NCBI GenBank assembly: GCA_028278205.1
Contig: JANQES010000038.1
Coordinates: 1-64,000 of the forward strand
DNA length: 64,000 nt
Direction of reading: 5' to 3'
From: Rhodothermales bacterium
Lineage (GTDB): Bacteria > Bacteroidota > Rhodothermia > Rhodothermales > Bin80
Shown here: piece after piece, positions 52,797-62,240 of the stretch
Layout: each line of letters opens with the position of its first letter
How positions within the stretch are numbered: the first letter of the stretch is position 1
Translations under genes and position numbers: made by a program
The notes under the pieces: generated by a model
Seen by the model: the letters and a program-made list of their open reading frames with translations, nothing else
What the model was told of the DNA's origin: nothing
The model's database searches: none

Positions 52797-54746
52797 ATGC
52801 GACTCAAAAACGCACTACTTATCGTAACGGCTTGCCTGGCCGCGCCGCTGTGGGCGTACGGCCAGAGCCTTCCCGATTCCCTCGAACTGCCGCCCGAAGA
52901 GCAATTCCACCTGTTTCTGCTGGTGGGGCAATCGAACATGGCCGGGCGCGGCGAGGTCGAGGAGCAAGACCGCGTGGCGCATCCGCGTGTGCTGGCGTTC
53001 ACCCAGGATCAGCAGTGGGCGCCCGCTGTCGATCCGATTCATTTCGACAAGCCCAGCGCCGGGGTAGGGTTGGGGCGGGGCTTCGGCATCGAACTGGCTG
53101 CGCGCGATTCGTCGATTACGATTGGGTTGATTCCTGCGGCTGTCGGCGGGTCGGCTCTTGCGGCGTGGGAGCCGGGGGGGCGGCATCCTCAAACCGGAAC
53201 CTATCCCTACGACGATGCCATCCGGCGTGCGCGGCGGGCCCTGCAAGACGGTACGCTCAAAGGCATCCTCTGGCATCAAGGCGAGAGCGACAGCCAGCCG
53301 GAGCGCGCCCGCCTCTATTCGACCCGCTTCCACGCGCTGATCAAACGGTTCCGTCAAGACCTCGGCAATCCTAACCTGCCGTTTCTGATCGGCAAACTGG
53401 GGCAGTTTCCGGATCATCCCTGGAGCGACGCCAGGAAGCTGGTCGGCGCCGCCCACGAAGGGGCGCCGAAGACGGTGCCCTATACCGCCGTCGTCCCGTC
53501 GATGGGCTTGACGCACAACGGCGACGGCGTCCACTTCGACGCTGCATCGCTGCGGGCTTTCGGGCGGCGTTATGCCGATGTCTACCTGGCTATGCAGCCG
53601 GATCTGCCTGCGCTAAGGCCGAGCTTCCTGCTCGTTCCTGAGGGGCCCGTCCAACTCTGCCTGGGGTACTATCAAAGCGAAGACGAGGCGCGGGCGCAAC
53701 TCGAACGCTTCAGCGAGAGCTACGCCACCCTCGACGAATGGAAAGCGCGCGCCATGCGGATCCGCGAAGCCATCCTGCGCGGCGCCAACCTGTTTCCTTT
53801 CCCCGAAAGAACGCCCTTGCGCCCGCTCTTCCACAACAAACGCGAGCACGACGGCTACTCGGTCGAAAACGTTGCTTTCGAGAGCTTGCCCGGCGTCTTC
53901 GTCACGGGGAGTTTGTACCGGCCTACGCGGGGCGAGGGGCCGTATGCCGGCATTTTAAGCCCGCACGGCCACTGGAATGAGCCGGGCAACTACGGTCGCT
54001 TCCGGCCCAACATGCAAAAGCGCGCCGCCACGCTGGCGCGCATGGGCGCCGTCGTGCTGACCTACGACATGGTGGGCTACGGCGAATTGCGCGAGGTGGG
54101 TTGGACGCACGACCATCCCAAGACGCTGTCTTTGCAACTCTGGAACAGCATCCGCGCCGTCGATTTCTTGACATCGCTCGACGAGATCGATCCTGCACGC
54201 ATCGCCGTGACCGGTGCCTCCGGCGGCGGCACGCAGTCGTTTTTGCTTTCGGCCGTCGAAGATCGGGTGGCGGTGTCGGTGCCGGTGGTGCAGATCTCGG
54301 CCCATTTCTTCGGCGGCTGCGTTTGCGAAAGCGGCTTGCCCATCCACAAAAGCGCTGCGCACGAGACCAACAACGTCGAGATTGCCGCGCTGGCCGCACC
54401 CCGCCCGCAACTCGTCATTTCAGACGGCGACGACTGGACCAAAAACACGCCGGAGGTCGAGTTTCCCTACATCCAAAGCGTCTACCGGCTCTACGGCGCG
54501 GAGGATCGCGTGGCGAACATCCACCTCCCCGACGAAGGCCACGACTACGGCTATTCGAAACGCATCGGCGCCTATGCGTTTCTGGCTAAACACCTGGGCC
54601 TTTCCCTCGAAACCATCACTGCGCCGGACGGCTCCATCGATGAAAGCGGCATCGTCATCGAACCCAGCGAGGCCCTCCACGTCTTCGACGTCGACCATCC
54701 GATGCCCGCGCACCTGATCAAGACCAACGACGGGGTGCGATGGTGA
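52797..54746 (+). CDS. Two-domain esterase: SGNH/sialate O-acetylesterase fused to an alpha/beta hydrolase
   Basis: A 649-residue exported protein with signal peptide [18 protein letters not shown]. Residues about 35-265 form a SASA/SGNH esterase: [13 protein letters not shown] with nucleophilic Ser, [12 protein letters not shown], and a late [12 protein letters not shown] with Asp and His. Residues about 310-610 form an acetyl-xylan-esterase-like alpha/beta hydrolase: nucleophile elbow [18 protein letters not shown] with a possible Asp, and [10 protein letters not shown] with His. Both active sites look complete. The protein would remove acetyl groups from glycans or sialic acids outside the cytoplasm. 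The ATG at 52797 begins the signal peptide. Confidence 0.85.
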   Translation: MRLKNALLIVTACLAAPLWAYGQSLPDSLELPPEEQFHLFLLVGQSNMAGRGEVEEQDRVAHPRVLAFTQDQQWAPAVDPIHFDKPSAGVGLGRGFGIELAARDSSITIGLIPAAVGGSALAAWEPGGRHPQTGTYPYDDAIRRARRALQDGTLKGILWHQGESDSQPERARLYSTRFHALIKRFRQDLGNPNLPFLIGKLGQFPDHPWSDARKLVGAAHEGAPKTVPYTAVVPSMGLTHNGDGVHFDAASLRAFGRRYADVYLAMQPDLPALRPSFLLVPEGPVQLCLGYYQSEDEARAQLERFSESYATLDEWKARAMRIREAILRGANLFPFPERTPLRPLFHNKREHDGYSVENVAFESLPGVFVTGSLYRPTRGEGPYAGILSPHGHWNEPGNYGRFRPNMQKRAATLARMGAVVLTYDMVGYGELREVGWTHDHPKTLSLQLWNSIRAVDFLTSLDEIDPARIAVTGASGGGTQSFLLSAVEDRVAVSVPVVQISAHFFGGCVCESGLPIHKSAAHETNNVEIAALAAPRPQLVISDGDDWTKNTPEVEFPYIQSVYRLYGAEDRVANIHLPDEGHDYGYSKRIGAYAFLAKHLGLSLETITAPDGSIDESGIVIEPSEALHVFDVDHPMPAHLIKTNDGVRW

Positions 54747-54755
54747 GGCGGGGTT

Positions 54756-54790
54756 GATTTTGGATTTCGGATTTTGGATTTCGGATTTTG
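54756..54790 (+). repeat. Single heptad array, GATTTTG family
   Basis: Five tandem words of the type GATTTTG/GATTTCG lie just after the esterase stop codon. No complementary arm is seen nearby. Confidence 0.6.
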
Positions 54791-54855
54791 TAATCATCTC
54801 GCGGTGTGCCATTACAAGAGGCTACAACGCGCGCTATTGATCAATCTCCAAAACA

Positions 54856-55647
54856 ATGACGATGGAACAAGCTCTCGCGGTGCTCGGCGTGCGCGATGAC
54901 ACGTTGACGCCGGACGAGAAAGCCTTTCTCGATGCCAACGGCTATCTTTCGCTGGAAGGGGTGTTTGTCGATCAGGTGGAGGCCTTCGGCGCGCGGTTGG
55001 AGGCCATTGCCGGCGAAGAAGGCGAGCGGGCCGGCTGGGAATTGCGCAAACGCGAGGGCACCGGGCGGATTCGGTTTCGGCGCGATGCGGGGGCCGTCCG
55101 CCTCGGCGATCTGGTCAACAAAGACCCGCTGTTCGAGGTGTGTTTTACGCATCCGCGTGTGCTCGCGGGCGTGGCGCGCGTGCTGCGCGGAGAGTGCAAG
55201 CTCTCTTCGCTCAATGGCCGCGCGGCGTTGCCGGGCCACGGCCATCAACCGCTGCACGTAGATTGGAACGCGAGCGTGGCGCCCGGTCAATACCTCGTGT
55301 GCAACTCCATCTGGCTGATCGACGATTTCACCGAAGCCAACGGAGCCACCCGCGTTGTGCCGGGGTCGCATCGGAGCCACGCCATGCCGGAAGAGGCGAT
55401 GGACGATCCCGCCGCGCCGCATCCCGACGAGGTGCTGCTCCTGGGCAAGGCCGGGACGGTCGTCATCTTCAACGCGCACACCTGGCACGGCGGCACCCGG
55501 AACCGGACGGACAAACCCCGCCGTGCCATGCACGCCTACTTCTGCCGCCGCGATCAAAAGCAACAGACGGATCAGCGGCATTACGCCCGCCCGGAAACCA
55601 CCGCCCGGCTGAGTGAGGCTGCGCGGTTTATCCTTGATATTCTGTGA
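54856..55647 (+). CDS. Phytanoyl-CoA dioxygenase (PhyH) family protein
   Basis: A 263-residue Fe(II)/2-oxoglutarate dioxygenase. The triad is H134 and D136 in PLHVDWN and H211 in HTWHGGTRNRTDKPRR, with arginines downstream for 2-oxoglutarate. ATRVVPGSHRSH precedes the distal histidine as usual. It is only distantly similar to the protein at 9460-10341. The natural substrate is unknown. It lies in the glycan-degradation stretch between the fusion esterase and a sulfatase. Confidence 0.88.
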   Translation: MTMEQALAVLGVRDDTLTPDEKAFLDANGYLSLEGVFVDQVEAFGARLEAIAGEEGERAGWELRKREGTGRIRFRRDAGAVRLGDLVNKDPLFEVCFTHPRVLAGVARVLRGECKLSSLNGRAALPGHGHQPLHVDWNASVAPGQYLVCNSIWLIDDFTEANGATRVVPGSHRSHAMPEEAMDDPAAPHPDEVLLLGKAGTVVIFNAHTWHGGTRNRTDKPRRAMHAYFCRRDQKQQTDQRHYARPETTARLSEAARFILDIL

Positions 55648-55783
55648 AACGTGAGGGTGCTTTGCTGAGACGTTTCTAAGGGCGAGCCTAGAAATAACTT
55701 CCTTCCCCTGCTCGCTCCCCCGGTCCTCCGTGGGAGTGTAGAATCGCGACGCTCCTGCGTCGCAAACGGGACGCAGGAGCGTC
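55646..55783. repeat. Half ACGTGAGGGTGC element and a GACGCTCCTGCGTC hairpin
   Basis: From 55646 the sequence AACGTGAGGGTGCTTTGCTG copies the left arm and loop of the terminator at 10374-10420, but the right arm is lost. A separate 14 bp hairpin, GACGCTCCTGCGTC at 55748-55761 with 55770-55783, follows. The rest of the gap to 55884, including CCATGCTCTGCG-like facing words, is repeat-derived; no gene is seen. Confidence 0.6.
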
Positions 55784-55883
55784 CCAGGCTGCGTTCCCAC
55801 GCAGAGCATGGGAACGAGTTAGGTTGGGAAGTCTTTTTTTGATCTGCTAAGAACACTTTCCCATTCCACGCTCCCCAACGCCT

Positions 55884-57266
55884 ATGCTCGCTTTTCGCTG
55901 CACCCTATCCCTGCTCGCCGTCCTCCTGTTCATTATCGAGAGCTACGGCCAGGATTCGCCCAACATCGTTGTCTTCATTGCTGATGATGCGGGGTGGAAC
56001 GACTTCGGCGTTTACGGCAACGACGCAGTCCACACGCCTAACATCGACGCGCTGGCGGCGTCCGGGTTGAAGGTCGAGCGCGCTTTTTTGACGATTGCCC
56101 AGTGCAGCCCTTCGCGGATCAGCATCCTCACCGGCAAGTATCCCCACGCCACCGGCGCCGAAGATCTGCACATGCCGCTACCCGACGACGAGGTGCTCGT
56201 GCCCACGTATCTCCAGCAACAGGGCTATTTCACCGGCGATATGCGGAAGCAGCACTACGGCCCCAACGGCGAGCGGCAATTCAACTGGTACGCCGAAGAG
56301 ACCGCGGAGGCGTTTCCGGGTTTTCTCGATGCCGCCGCCGGACGGCCTTTCTTCCTGTGGGTCGGCTTCCGCGATCCCCATCGTGCTTACCAGCAAGGCG
56401 CTTTCGATCCGCCGCACGATCCGGCGCGGGTGAAGGTGCCGCCCTTCCTGGCCGACACGCCGGAGACGCGCGCCGACCTCGCCCTCTACTACGACGAGAT
56501 CGCCCGCATGGACGCCAACATCGGGCGCTTCATCGCCGAACTGGAACGGCGGGGGGTGCGCGAGAATACGCTGGTTATTTTTCTGAGCGACAACGGGATG
56601 CCGTTTCCCCGCGCCAAGGGCACGGCCTATGACGCCGGGATCCGCACGCCGCTGATCTTCTCCTGGCCCGCCCGGATCGAAGCTGGAACGACGTACGAAG
56701 GGCTGGTGAGCGTGATCGATCTGGCGCCGATGTTGCTGGATCTGGCCGGCGCCGATCCATCGCCGCACATGCACGGCCAGAGCCTCCGACCAATGCTGAC
56801 CGATCAGCGGGCGCCGGGGCGAACCTATATTTTCAGCGAGCGCAACTGGCATAACTGCGACGAGCACATCCGCAGCGTGCGCACCGCACGCTACAAGCTC
56901 ATCCGCAATGCCTATACCCACCTGCCGCTGTGCACGCCCGCCGATGCCAGCCGCAGCCCGTCGTGGTTCAGTCTCATCGATCTCAAAAAAGCAGGCGCGC
57001 TGACGCCGGAGCAGGCTCGCCTCTTCGAAGCGCCCCGCCCCCGCATCGAATTCTACGACCTCGAACGCGATCCGGGCGAATTTAACAATGTAGCCGATGA
57101 CCCCGCCTACCAGGAAGCCGTCCGCGAACTGGCCCGCGTGCTCGACGAGTGGATCGACGAGACGGGTGATTTCCCGCCTCAGATGCGGCGACGCGACGAC
57201 AACACCGACCGCATCACCGGCGTCAAATTCACCCAGAAAATCCCGCCGATGTGGAATGATAAGTGA
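55884..57266 (+). CDS. Sulfatase, heparan N-sulfatase (SGSH)-like
   Basis: A 460-residue exported type I sulfatase (signal LSLLAVLLFIIESYGQ, no lipobox). DD at 34-35 in FIADDAGWNDFGVYG binds the metal; C74 in CSPSR becomes formylglycine. The WVGFRDPHRAYQ segment, FLSDNGMPFPRAKGTAYDAG and the short C-terminus fit the N-sulphoglucosamine sulphohydrolase-like group. It would act on sulfated aminosugars or related glycans in the periplasm. Confidence 0.92.
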   Translation: MLAFRCTLSLLAVLLFIIESYGQDSPNIVVFIADDAGWNDFGVYGNDAVHTPNIDALAASGLKVERAFLTIAQCSPSRISILTGKYPHATGAEDLHMPLPDDEVLVPTYLQQQGYFTGDMRKQHYGPNGERQFNWYAEETAEAFPGFLDAAAGRPFFLWVGFRDPHRAYQQGAFDPPHDPARVKVPPFLADTPETRADLALYYDEIARMDANIGRFIAELERRGVRENTLVIFLSDNGMPFPRAKGTAYDAGIRTPLIFSWPARIEAGTTYEGLVSVIDLAPMLLDLAGADPSPHMHGQSLRPMLTDQRAPGRTYIFSERNWHNCDEHIRSVRTARYKLIRNAYTHLPLCTPADASRSPSWFSLIDLKKAGALTPEQARLFEAPRPRIEFYDLERDPGEFNNVADDPAYQEAVRELARVLDEWIDETGDFPPQMRRRDDNTDRITGVKFTQKIPPMWNDK

Positions 57267-57326
57267 GCGTATTATGCCGGTTCATGCCATCCCTTATACA
57301 AGGCGGTTTCTAGACGCGCCGCGTTC

Positions 57327-57393
57327 GGAGGGCGAAAGGCGAGGGGCGAAGGGCGATTGTCGGATTTCGCTCCTCGCCCTTCGCCCCTCGCTC
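57327..57393. repeat. Inverted heptad array, GAAGGGC family
   Basis: The left arm (57327-57357) reads GAGGGC, GAAAGGC, GAGGGGC, GAAGGGC. The right arm (57366-57393) reads CGCCCTTCGCCCCTCG-type complements. It lies between the sulfatase and the sialidase-like gene. Confidence 0.7.
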
Positions 57394-57418
57394 GTCATTA
57401 AAAAGACTGAGATATTGT

Positions 57419-59308
57419 ATGACCAACCCTTCAACCGTAGCCCGGCCTTACAAGATTTTTATGGACGGCTTCCTGGCCTCCTTCGCCGATAAGCCGACCG
57501 AACAACGCCTCGACGGACGCCGGATCGAGAACGGGCGCGTCATCCACGCGGGCAATCATTACGTGGATGAACCCTTCATCGTTAAGGCCGACGACGGCGC
57601 GTGGGTGTGCAGCCTCACCATCGGTGATTGGCAAGAAGCCGACCGCAGCCAGCGCACGACGATCCGCCGCAGCCTTGACCAGGGGCGCACGTGGTCGGAG
57701 CCGGTCGATATCGAGCCCGCCGAGGGGCCGGAAGGCTCCAAAGCGGTGCTGTTGAAAGTGCCCGGCGGGCGCATCTACGCGTTTTATATCTACAACACCG
57801 ACAACCTTCGCGAAGTGGCCGGAGACAATCCACCCTACGAAACCGGCCTCTGCACCCGCGTCGATTCGCTCGGCGATTTTGTCTTTAAGTACAGCGACGA
57901 CCATGGCCGCGCGTGGTCGGCCCGGCGCTACGTCATCCCGATGCGCACGTTTGAGATCGACGCGGAGAATCCGTATCAGGGCCGCATCCGCTTCGGGATG
58001 AACTCGGCCATTCCGTGTGTGCTGGGCAAGGCGGCGTACGTGCCGTTCACCAAAGTGGGGCGGTTCGGCGAGGGGCTTTTTTCGCGGTCCGAAGGCGTCT
58101 TATTCAAAAGCGATAACATCCTCACCGAGCGCGATCCGGACAAGATCACCTGGGAGACGTTGCCTGCGGGACGCATCGGCCTGCGCGCGCCGGAGGGGGG
58201 CGGGCCGATTGCGGAGGAGCACAGCTTTGCGCCGCTGAGCGACGGCACGCTACACTGTGTCTTCCGCACCATCGCCGGATGGTCGGCAGTAGCCTACAGC
58301 CGCGACGGCGGCTATACCTGGACCGAGCCGGACTACATGCGCTATGCCGACGGGCGCCGGGTGAAGTGTCCGCGTTCGGCCACCTTCGCGTGGAAATGCC
58401 GCAACGGCCAATACCTCTACTGGTTTCATAACCACGGCGGCCCGCGCTTCCGCGAGCGCATTGCCCGCAACAGCCATTATTCGTTCGAGAACCGCAACCC
58501 GGTCTGGCTGGCCGGCGGCGTCGAGGTGGATGGGCCGGACGGCAGGCGCATCCAATGGTCTCAGCCGGAAATCGCACTCTACACCGACGACCCCATCGTC
58601 CGCATCAGCTATCCGGATTTGCTGGAAGACGACGGGCGCTACTTCGTCACCGAAACCAACAAAGACACAGGCCGCATCCACGAACTCGACCCGGTGATGC
58701 TCGAAGGCCTCTGGCGTCAGTTCGATCTGGCCGACGTGGCCGAAGACGGCCTCGTGCTGGAGGTGAACGACGCCGCTGGCACGGAAGCGCCGATGCCCTG
58801 GCTGCCCGATTTTTGCGTCCTCGACGAACGCTTCGCCGACTACCGCGCCAGGCAAACACGGCAAGGCTTTTCGCTCGATTTCTGGGTCCGCCTCGAAAGC
58901 CTCGCAGCAGGCCAACTCATCGTCGATAACCGCGCGGATGACGGACGAGGTTTTTGGATTCACACCACCGACCAGGGCACGCTGGAGATCGCCCTCTGCG
59001 ACGGCATGACGGAAAACCGCTGGGCCTGCGATCCGAACCTGATCGAAGCCGGACAGCTTCACCACGCCGGCCTCGTCATCGACGGCGGACCGCATGTGAT
59101 TACTTTTGTGATCGACGGCGCGGTGTGCGACGGCGGGGAGACCCGGCAGTTCGGCTGGGGCCGCTTCAGCCCGCATCTGCAATCCCCCAAAGGCGGCCCA
59201 ACCCTCCGCCTCGGCCCGAACCTCGACGGGGCGATTCCAAAGCTCAGGCTCTACGACCGGGCTTTGCGGAATACCGAGGTGATCGGTAACTGGCGAGCAG
59301 GGTTGTGA
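57419..59308 (+). CDS. BNR/sialidase-like protein with C-terminal LamG-type domain, no signal peptide
   Basis: A 629-residue protein. Asp-box motifs of the sialidase propeller are visible: SLDQGRTWSEP (85-95), YSDDHGRAWSA (158-168) and YSRDGGYTWTEP (293-304). HYVDEPFIVKADDGAWVC near 47 and the late EPDYMRYADGRR region fit the same fold. Residues about 470-625 look like a concanavalin/LamG jelly roll (SLDFWVRLESLAAGQLIVDN and a final RLYDRALRNTEVIGNW). No export signal is present, so it may be cytoplasmic. Sialidase activity is possible, but many BNR proteins act on other substrates. A TRAP transporter follows directly. Confidence 0.8.
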   Translation: MTNPSTVARPYKIFMDGFLASFADKPTEQRLDGRRIENGRVIHAGNHYVDEPFIVKADDGAWVCSLTIGDWQEADRSQRTTIRRSLDQGRTWSEPVDIEPAEGPEGSKAVLLKVPGGRIYAFYIYNTDNLREVAGDNPPYETGLCTRVDSLGDFVFKYSDDHGRAWSARRYVIPMRTFEIDAENPYQGRIRFGMNSAIPCVLGKAAYVPFTKVGRFGEGLFSRSEGVLFKSDNILTERDPDKITWETLPAGRIGLRAPEGGGPIAEEHSFAPLSDGTLHCVFRTIAGWSAVAYSRDGGYTWTEPDYMRYADGRRVKCPRSATFAWKCRNGQYLYWFHNHGGPRFRERIARNSHYSFENRNPVWLAGGVEVDGPDGRRIQWSQPEIALYTDDPIVRISYPDLLEDDGRYFVTETNKDTGRIHELDPVMLEGLWRQFDLADVAEDGLVLEVNDAAGTEAPMPWLPDFCVLDERFADYRARQTRQGFSLDFWVRLESLAAGQLIVDNRADDGRGFWIHTTDQGTLEIALCDGMTENRWACDPNLIEAGQLHHAGLVIDGGPHVITFVIDGAVCDGGETRQFGWGRFSPHLQSPKGGPTLRLGPNLDGAIPKLRLYDRALRNTEVIGNWRAGL

Positions 59309-59337
59309 TTTTAGATTTTGGATCCAAAATCTAAAAT
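59308..59337. repeat. 30 bp perfect palindrome of the GATTTTG family
   Basis: ATTTTAGATTTTG on the left meets its complement around the centre GGATCC (59320-59325) with no spacer. It begins at the stop codon of the sialidase-like gene and lies 25 bases before the TRAP binding-protein gene. Confidence 0.75.
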
Positions 59338-59361
59338 TCGAACCCAAAAGCAAAAAGGTTG

Positions 59362-60384
59362 ATGAACAGACACACCCTTCTCGTCCTCCTCGTCGTCGGC
59401 ATCCTTATGGCTGCCGGTGGCTTCGGAGCGCGGTGGCTCGTCGGGGCGATGGCGGACGACGCCGTGATCGTCTTGCACGGCGCCTCACAGTTCGACGACC
59501 GCCATTCCTATACGAAGGCGCTGGAGCATTTCGCCGAACGCGTCGCGGCGCATTACGACGGGCCGGAGCGGCTCGAATTCATCCTCCACAAAAACGGAGA
59601 ACTCGGCGTCGAGAAGGATTACATGGGCTACATGAACCTCGGCGTCGTCGTCGATTACGCCATCGTTTCGCCGAGCCACATCTCCACCTTCTCGCGCATG
59701 GCCACCGTCATGGACATCCCCTTCACCTTCCGCGACGTCGCGCATTATACGAAGGCGATGGAGGCCAACGTCTTCCGCCGCGTCGAAGACGATCTCCGCG
59801 AGCGCGCCGACGTGCTGGTGCTGGGCTACGGCGGCGGCGAGAAACGGCATTTCTTCGGACGCCGCCCGGTGCGCACGATGGACGAGTTGCGCGGCTTTGC
59901 CATGCGCGTGCAGGGCGCACCGATCCAGACGCGGATGTTCAGCGCCCTGGGTGCCTCGCCCACGGTCATCAGCAGCGCCGAAGTTTACAACGCGCTTCAG
60001 ACCGGCGTCATCGACGGGGCGGAGAACTCGGCCAGCGCCATCGAGCAGTCGAAGTGGTACGAGGTGGGATCGGAGGTGTCGCTGAGCACCGTGTCTATTA
60101 TCGTGCGCCCGCTTATCTTCAGCGGCAAGACGTTTCGGCGGCTGCCCGAGGCGTTGCAGCAGGCCATCGTGCAAGCCGGCGTCGAAGCCGCCCTCTTCGA
60201 ACGAAATATAGAGATGACCCAGGACGACGCGCTGATGCGGCAACTCTCCGAAGACGGCAAAATCACCTTGCACACCTTCTCCGAACGCGCTACCATGCTC
60301 GAACTGGCCGACTCGGTAAAGGCCGCCTTCGCCCGCGAGACCGGGGCTTCGGATGTGCTGGCGGCTATCAACGCTATCCGTTGA
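59362..60384 (+). CDS. dctP: TRAP transporter solute-binding protein (DctP family)
   Basis: A 340-residue periplasmic binding protein with an uncleaved or cleaved N-terminal hydrophobic leader (LLVLLVVGILMAAGGFGARW). The mature part has the DctP features: HGASQFDDRHSYTKALEHFA, the signature ALGASPTVISSAEVYNALQT and GVIDGAENSASA. It would capture a carboxylate-bearing solute, plausibly a sialic or uronic acid given its neighbours (inference), and deliver it to the two membrane subunits encoded next. A TTG at 59359 is an alternative start. Confidence 0.92.
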   Translation: MNRHTLLVLLVVGILMAAGGFGARWLVGAMADDAVIVLHGASQFDDRHSYTKALEHFAERVAAHYDGPERLEFILHKNGELGVEKDYMGYMNLGVVVDYAIVSPSHISTFSRMATVMDIPFTFRDVAHYTKAMEANVFRRVEDDLRERADVLVLGYGGGEKRHFFGRRPVRTMDELRGFAMRVQGAPIQTRMFSALGASPTVISSAEVYNALQTGVIDGAENSASAIEQSKWYEVGSEVSLSTVSIIVRPLIFSGKTFRRLPEALQQAIVQAGVEAALFERNIEMTQDDALMRQLSEDGKITLHTFSERATMLELADSVKAAFARETGASDVLAAINAIR

Positions 60385-60397
60385 CGATTTTGGATTT

Positions 60398-60889
60398 ATG
60401 AAACAATTCACGGACCTCTACTTCCGCTTCCTCAAACGGTTGCTGACCGGGTTGATGATGCTCTTGATGGTGCCGGTCTTTTTGCAGGTCCTCTCTCGCT
60501 ACGTCGACGTGGTGCCTCGGTATATCTGGACGGAAGAGATGGCGCGGTTTGCGTTCATCTGGATCGTGCTGGTCGGGTCGAGCATCGCCGTGCGCGAGGG
60601 GACGCATTTTAAGATCGACCTCTTTCCCAATATTTCGCCGCGCCTGTCACGCCGGATGGACGTGCTCTATATCGCGCTGATGTTGATAGCGGCGGCGGTT
60701 TTTGTGGTGGGTGGCTGGGCCTTCGTCGCGTTCGGCGCGATCCAACATTCCGAACTCGCCGGCCTGCCGATGGTGACGATCTTCATCGCCTGGCCGCTGG
60801 CCGGTCTCAGTTGGATGCTTTTTCTGATCGAGCGCCTCGACACGCAGTTCAAGCAAACTGACCAGGAGGCGCGCGATGGGTCCGTATGA
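60398..60889 (+). CDS. dctQ: TRAP transporter small permease (DctQ)
   Basis: A 163-residue inner-membrane protein with four hydrophobic helices. The DctQ signature WTEEMARFAFIWIVLVGSSI with VREGTHFKID after it is clear. It forms the membrane complex with DctM. It starts 13 bases after dctP and overlaps dctM by 14 bases, so the three genes form one operon. The ATG at 60398 was chosen for the typical length; an in-frame ATG at 60353 lies within dctP. Confidence 0.92.
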   Translation: MKQFTDLYFRFLKRLLTGLMMLLMVPVFLQVLSRYVDVVPRYIWTEEMARFAFIWIVLVGSSIAVREGTHFKIDLFPNISPRLSRRMDVLYIALMLIAAAVFVVGGWAFVAFGAIQHSELAGLPMVTIFIAWPLAGLSWMLFLIERLDTQFKQTDQEARDGSV

Positions 60890-62177
60890 GATAGCAGGCC
60901 TCTTGCTGGTGATGTTCCTGGTGCTGGTGATGCTCCGGGTGCCGGTGGCGTTTGCGCTGGGGCTGGCTACGATCCCGGTTTTCCTGTTTCATGAGCGGCT
61001 GTCGATCACGCTGCTTTTCATCGAGATGTTCAAGGCGTACAACTCGTTTTTGCTGCTGGCCGTCCCGTTTTTTCTGCTGGCGGCCAACCTGATGAACGCC
61101 GCCGGCATCACCGACCGCCTGATGAACCTCTCGCGGGCGATGGTCGGGCATCTGCCCGGCGGCCTGGGGCACGTCAACGTAACCGTCAGCATGCTCTTTG
61201 CCGGCATCTCCGGCTCGTCCACCGCCGATTCTGCCGGCATCGGCGCGCTCATGATTCCGACGATGAAAGCCGAGGGCTACGACGCATCGGTAGCTGTGGC
61301 GGTGACGGCCTGCTCGTCGGTGATGGGCGTGATCATCCCGCCGAGCGTTTTGATGATCATCTGGGGCGGCGTGATGTCGGTGTCGATTGGCGGGCTTTTT
61401 CTGGCGGGTGTCCTGCCCGGCCTGGCCCTCGGCCTGTCGATGATGGTGACGGTGTACGTCTACGCCCGGCGGCGCGGTTATCCGCAATATCCACGCGCCA
61501 CGTTCATGGCCGTGGCCCGGTCTTTCGCCAAAGCCTTCGGCGCGTTGCTGACGCCGCTGATCATCGTCGGCGGCATTGCCGGCGGCTTTTTTACGCCCAC
61601 CGAGGCGGCGTTTATCGCCGTGGTCTACGCGCTCATCATCGGGTTGATGGGGTATCGCAGTATGAAGCTGCGGCAGTTGCCGGAGGTGTTTTACGAGTCG
61701 GCGCGGTTTGCGGCCATCGCGCTGTTTGCCGTGGGGACGGCCTCGGCGTTTGCGTTCCTGCTGGCGTTTTTCAAAGTGCCGGAAGCCCTCGTGAGCCAGT
61801 TGGACGGCCTGGGCTTCGGGTTTATCGGCACGGGCCTGGTCATCGCCGGGGCGTTTCTGTTGATCGGCATGTTCATCGACGCGATCCCGGCGATCATCAT
61901 CCTGGGCACGGTGTTGTGGCCGGTGGCAGAAGCCGCCGCGTTCCACCCGATTCATTTTGCCATCATCGGCGTCGTCGCGCTGGCCTTCGGGCTGGTGACG
62001 CCGCCCTACGGCCTGTGCCTGCTGATCAGTTGCGCCCTCGGCGAGATCCGCGTGGTAGATGTGCTCAAAGACGTCGTCATCCTCCTCGTGCCGATGCTCG
62101 TGGTGCTGCTGCTGATCATCGTGCTGCCGGATGTGATCCTCCTGCTGCCGAAATGGCTGATGCCGTCTTCTGTTTGA
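60876..62177 (+). CDS. dctM: TRAP transporter large permease (DctM)
   Basis: A 433-residue inner-membrane permease of the DctM family with about 12 helices. Signatures include AVPFFLLAANLMNAAGITDR, AGISGSSTADSAGIGALMIP and GVIIPPSVLMIIWG. It uses sodium or proton gradients with DctP and DctQ to import an organic acid. An AGGAGG site inside the end of dctQ precedes its ATG. It converges with the toxin-antitoxin pair across a terminator. Confidence 0.95.
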   Translation: MGPYEIAGLLLVMFLVLVMLRVPVAFALGLATIPVFLFHERLSITLLFIEMFKAYNSFLLLAVPFFLLAANLMNAAGITDRLMNLSRAMVGHLPGGLGHVNVTVSMLFAGISGSSTADSAGIGALMIPTMKAEGYDASVAVAVTACSSVMGVIIPPSVLMIIWGGVMSVSIGGLFLAGVLPGLALGLSMMVTVYVYARRRGYPQYPRATFMAVARSFAKAFGALLTPLIIVGGIAGGFFTPTEAAFIAVVYALIIGLMGYRSMKLRQLPEVFYESARFAAIALFAVGTASAFAFLLAFFKVPEALVSQLDGLGFGFIGTGLVIAGAFLLIGMFIDAIPAIIILGTVLWPVAEAAAFHPIHFAIIGVVALAFGLVTPPYGLCLLISCALGEIRVVDVLKDVVILLVPMLVVLLLIIVLPDVILLLPKWLMPSSV

Positions 62178-62240
62178 CGGCGATGCTGGGACACAACGGC
62201 GTAAGTTCACAGTAGGTTGGGCAGGACGTAAAACGTGAAA

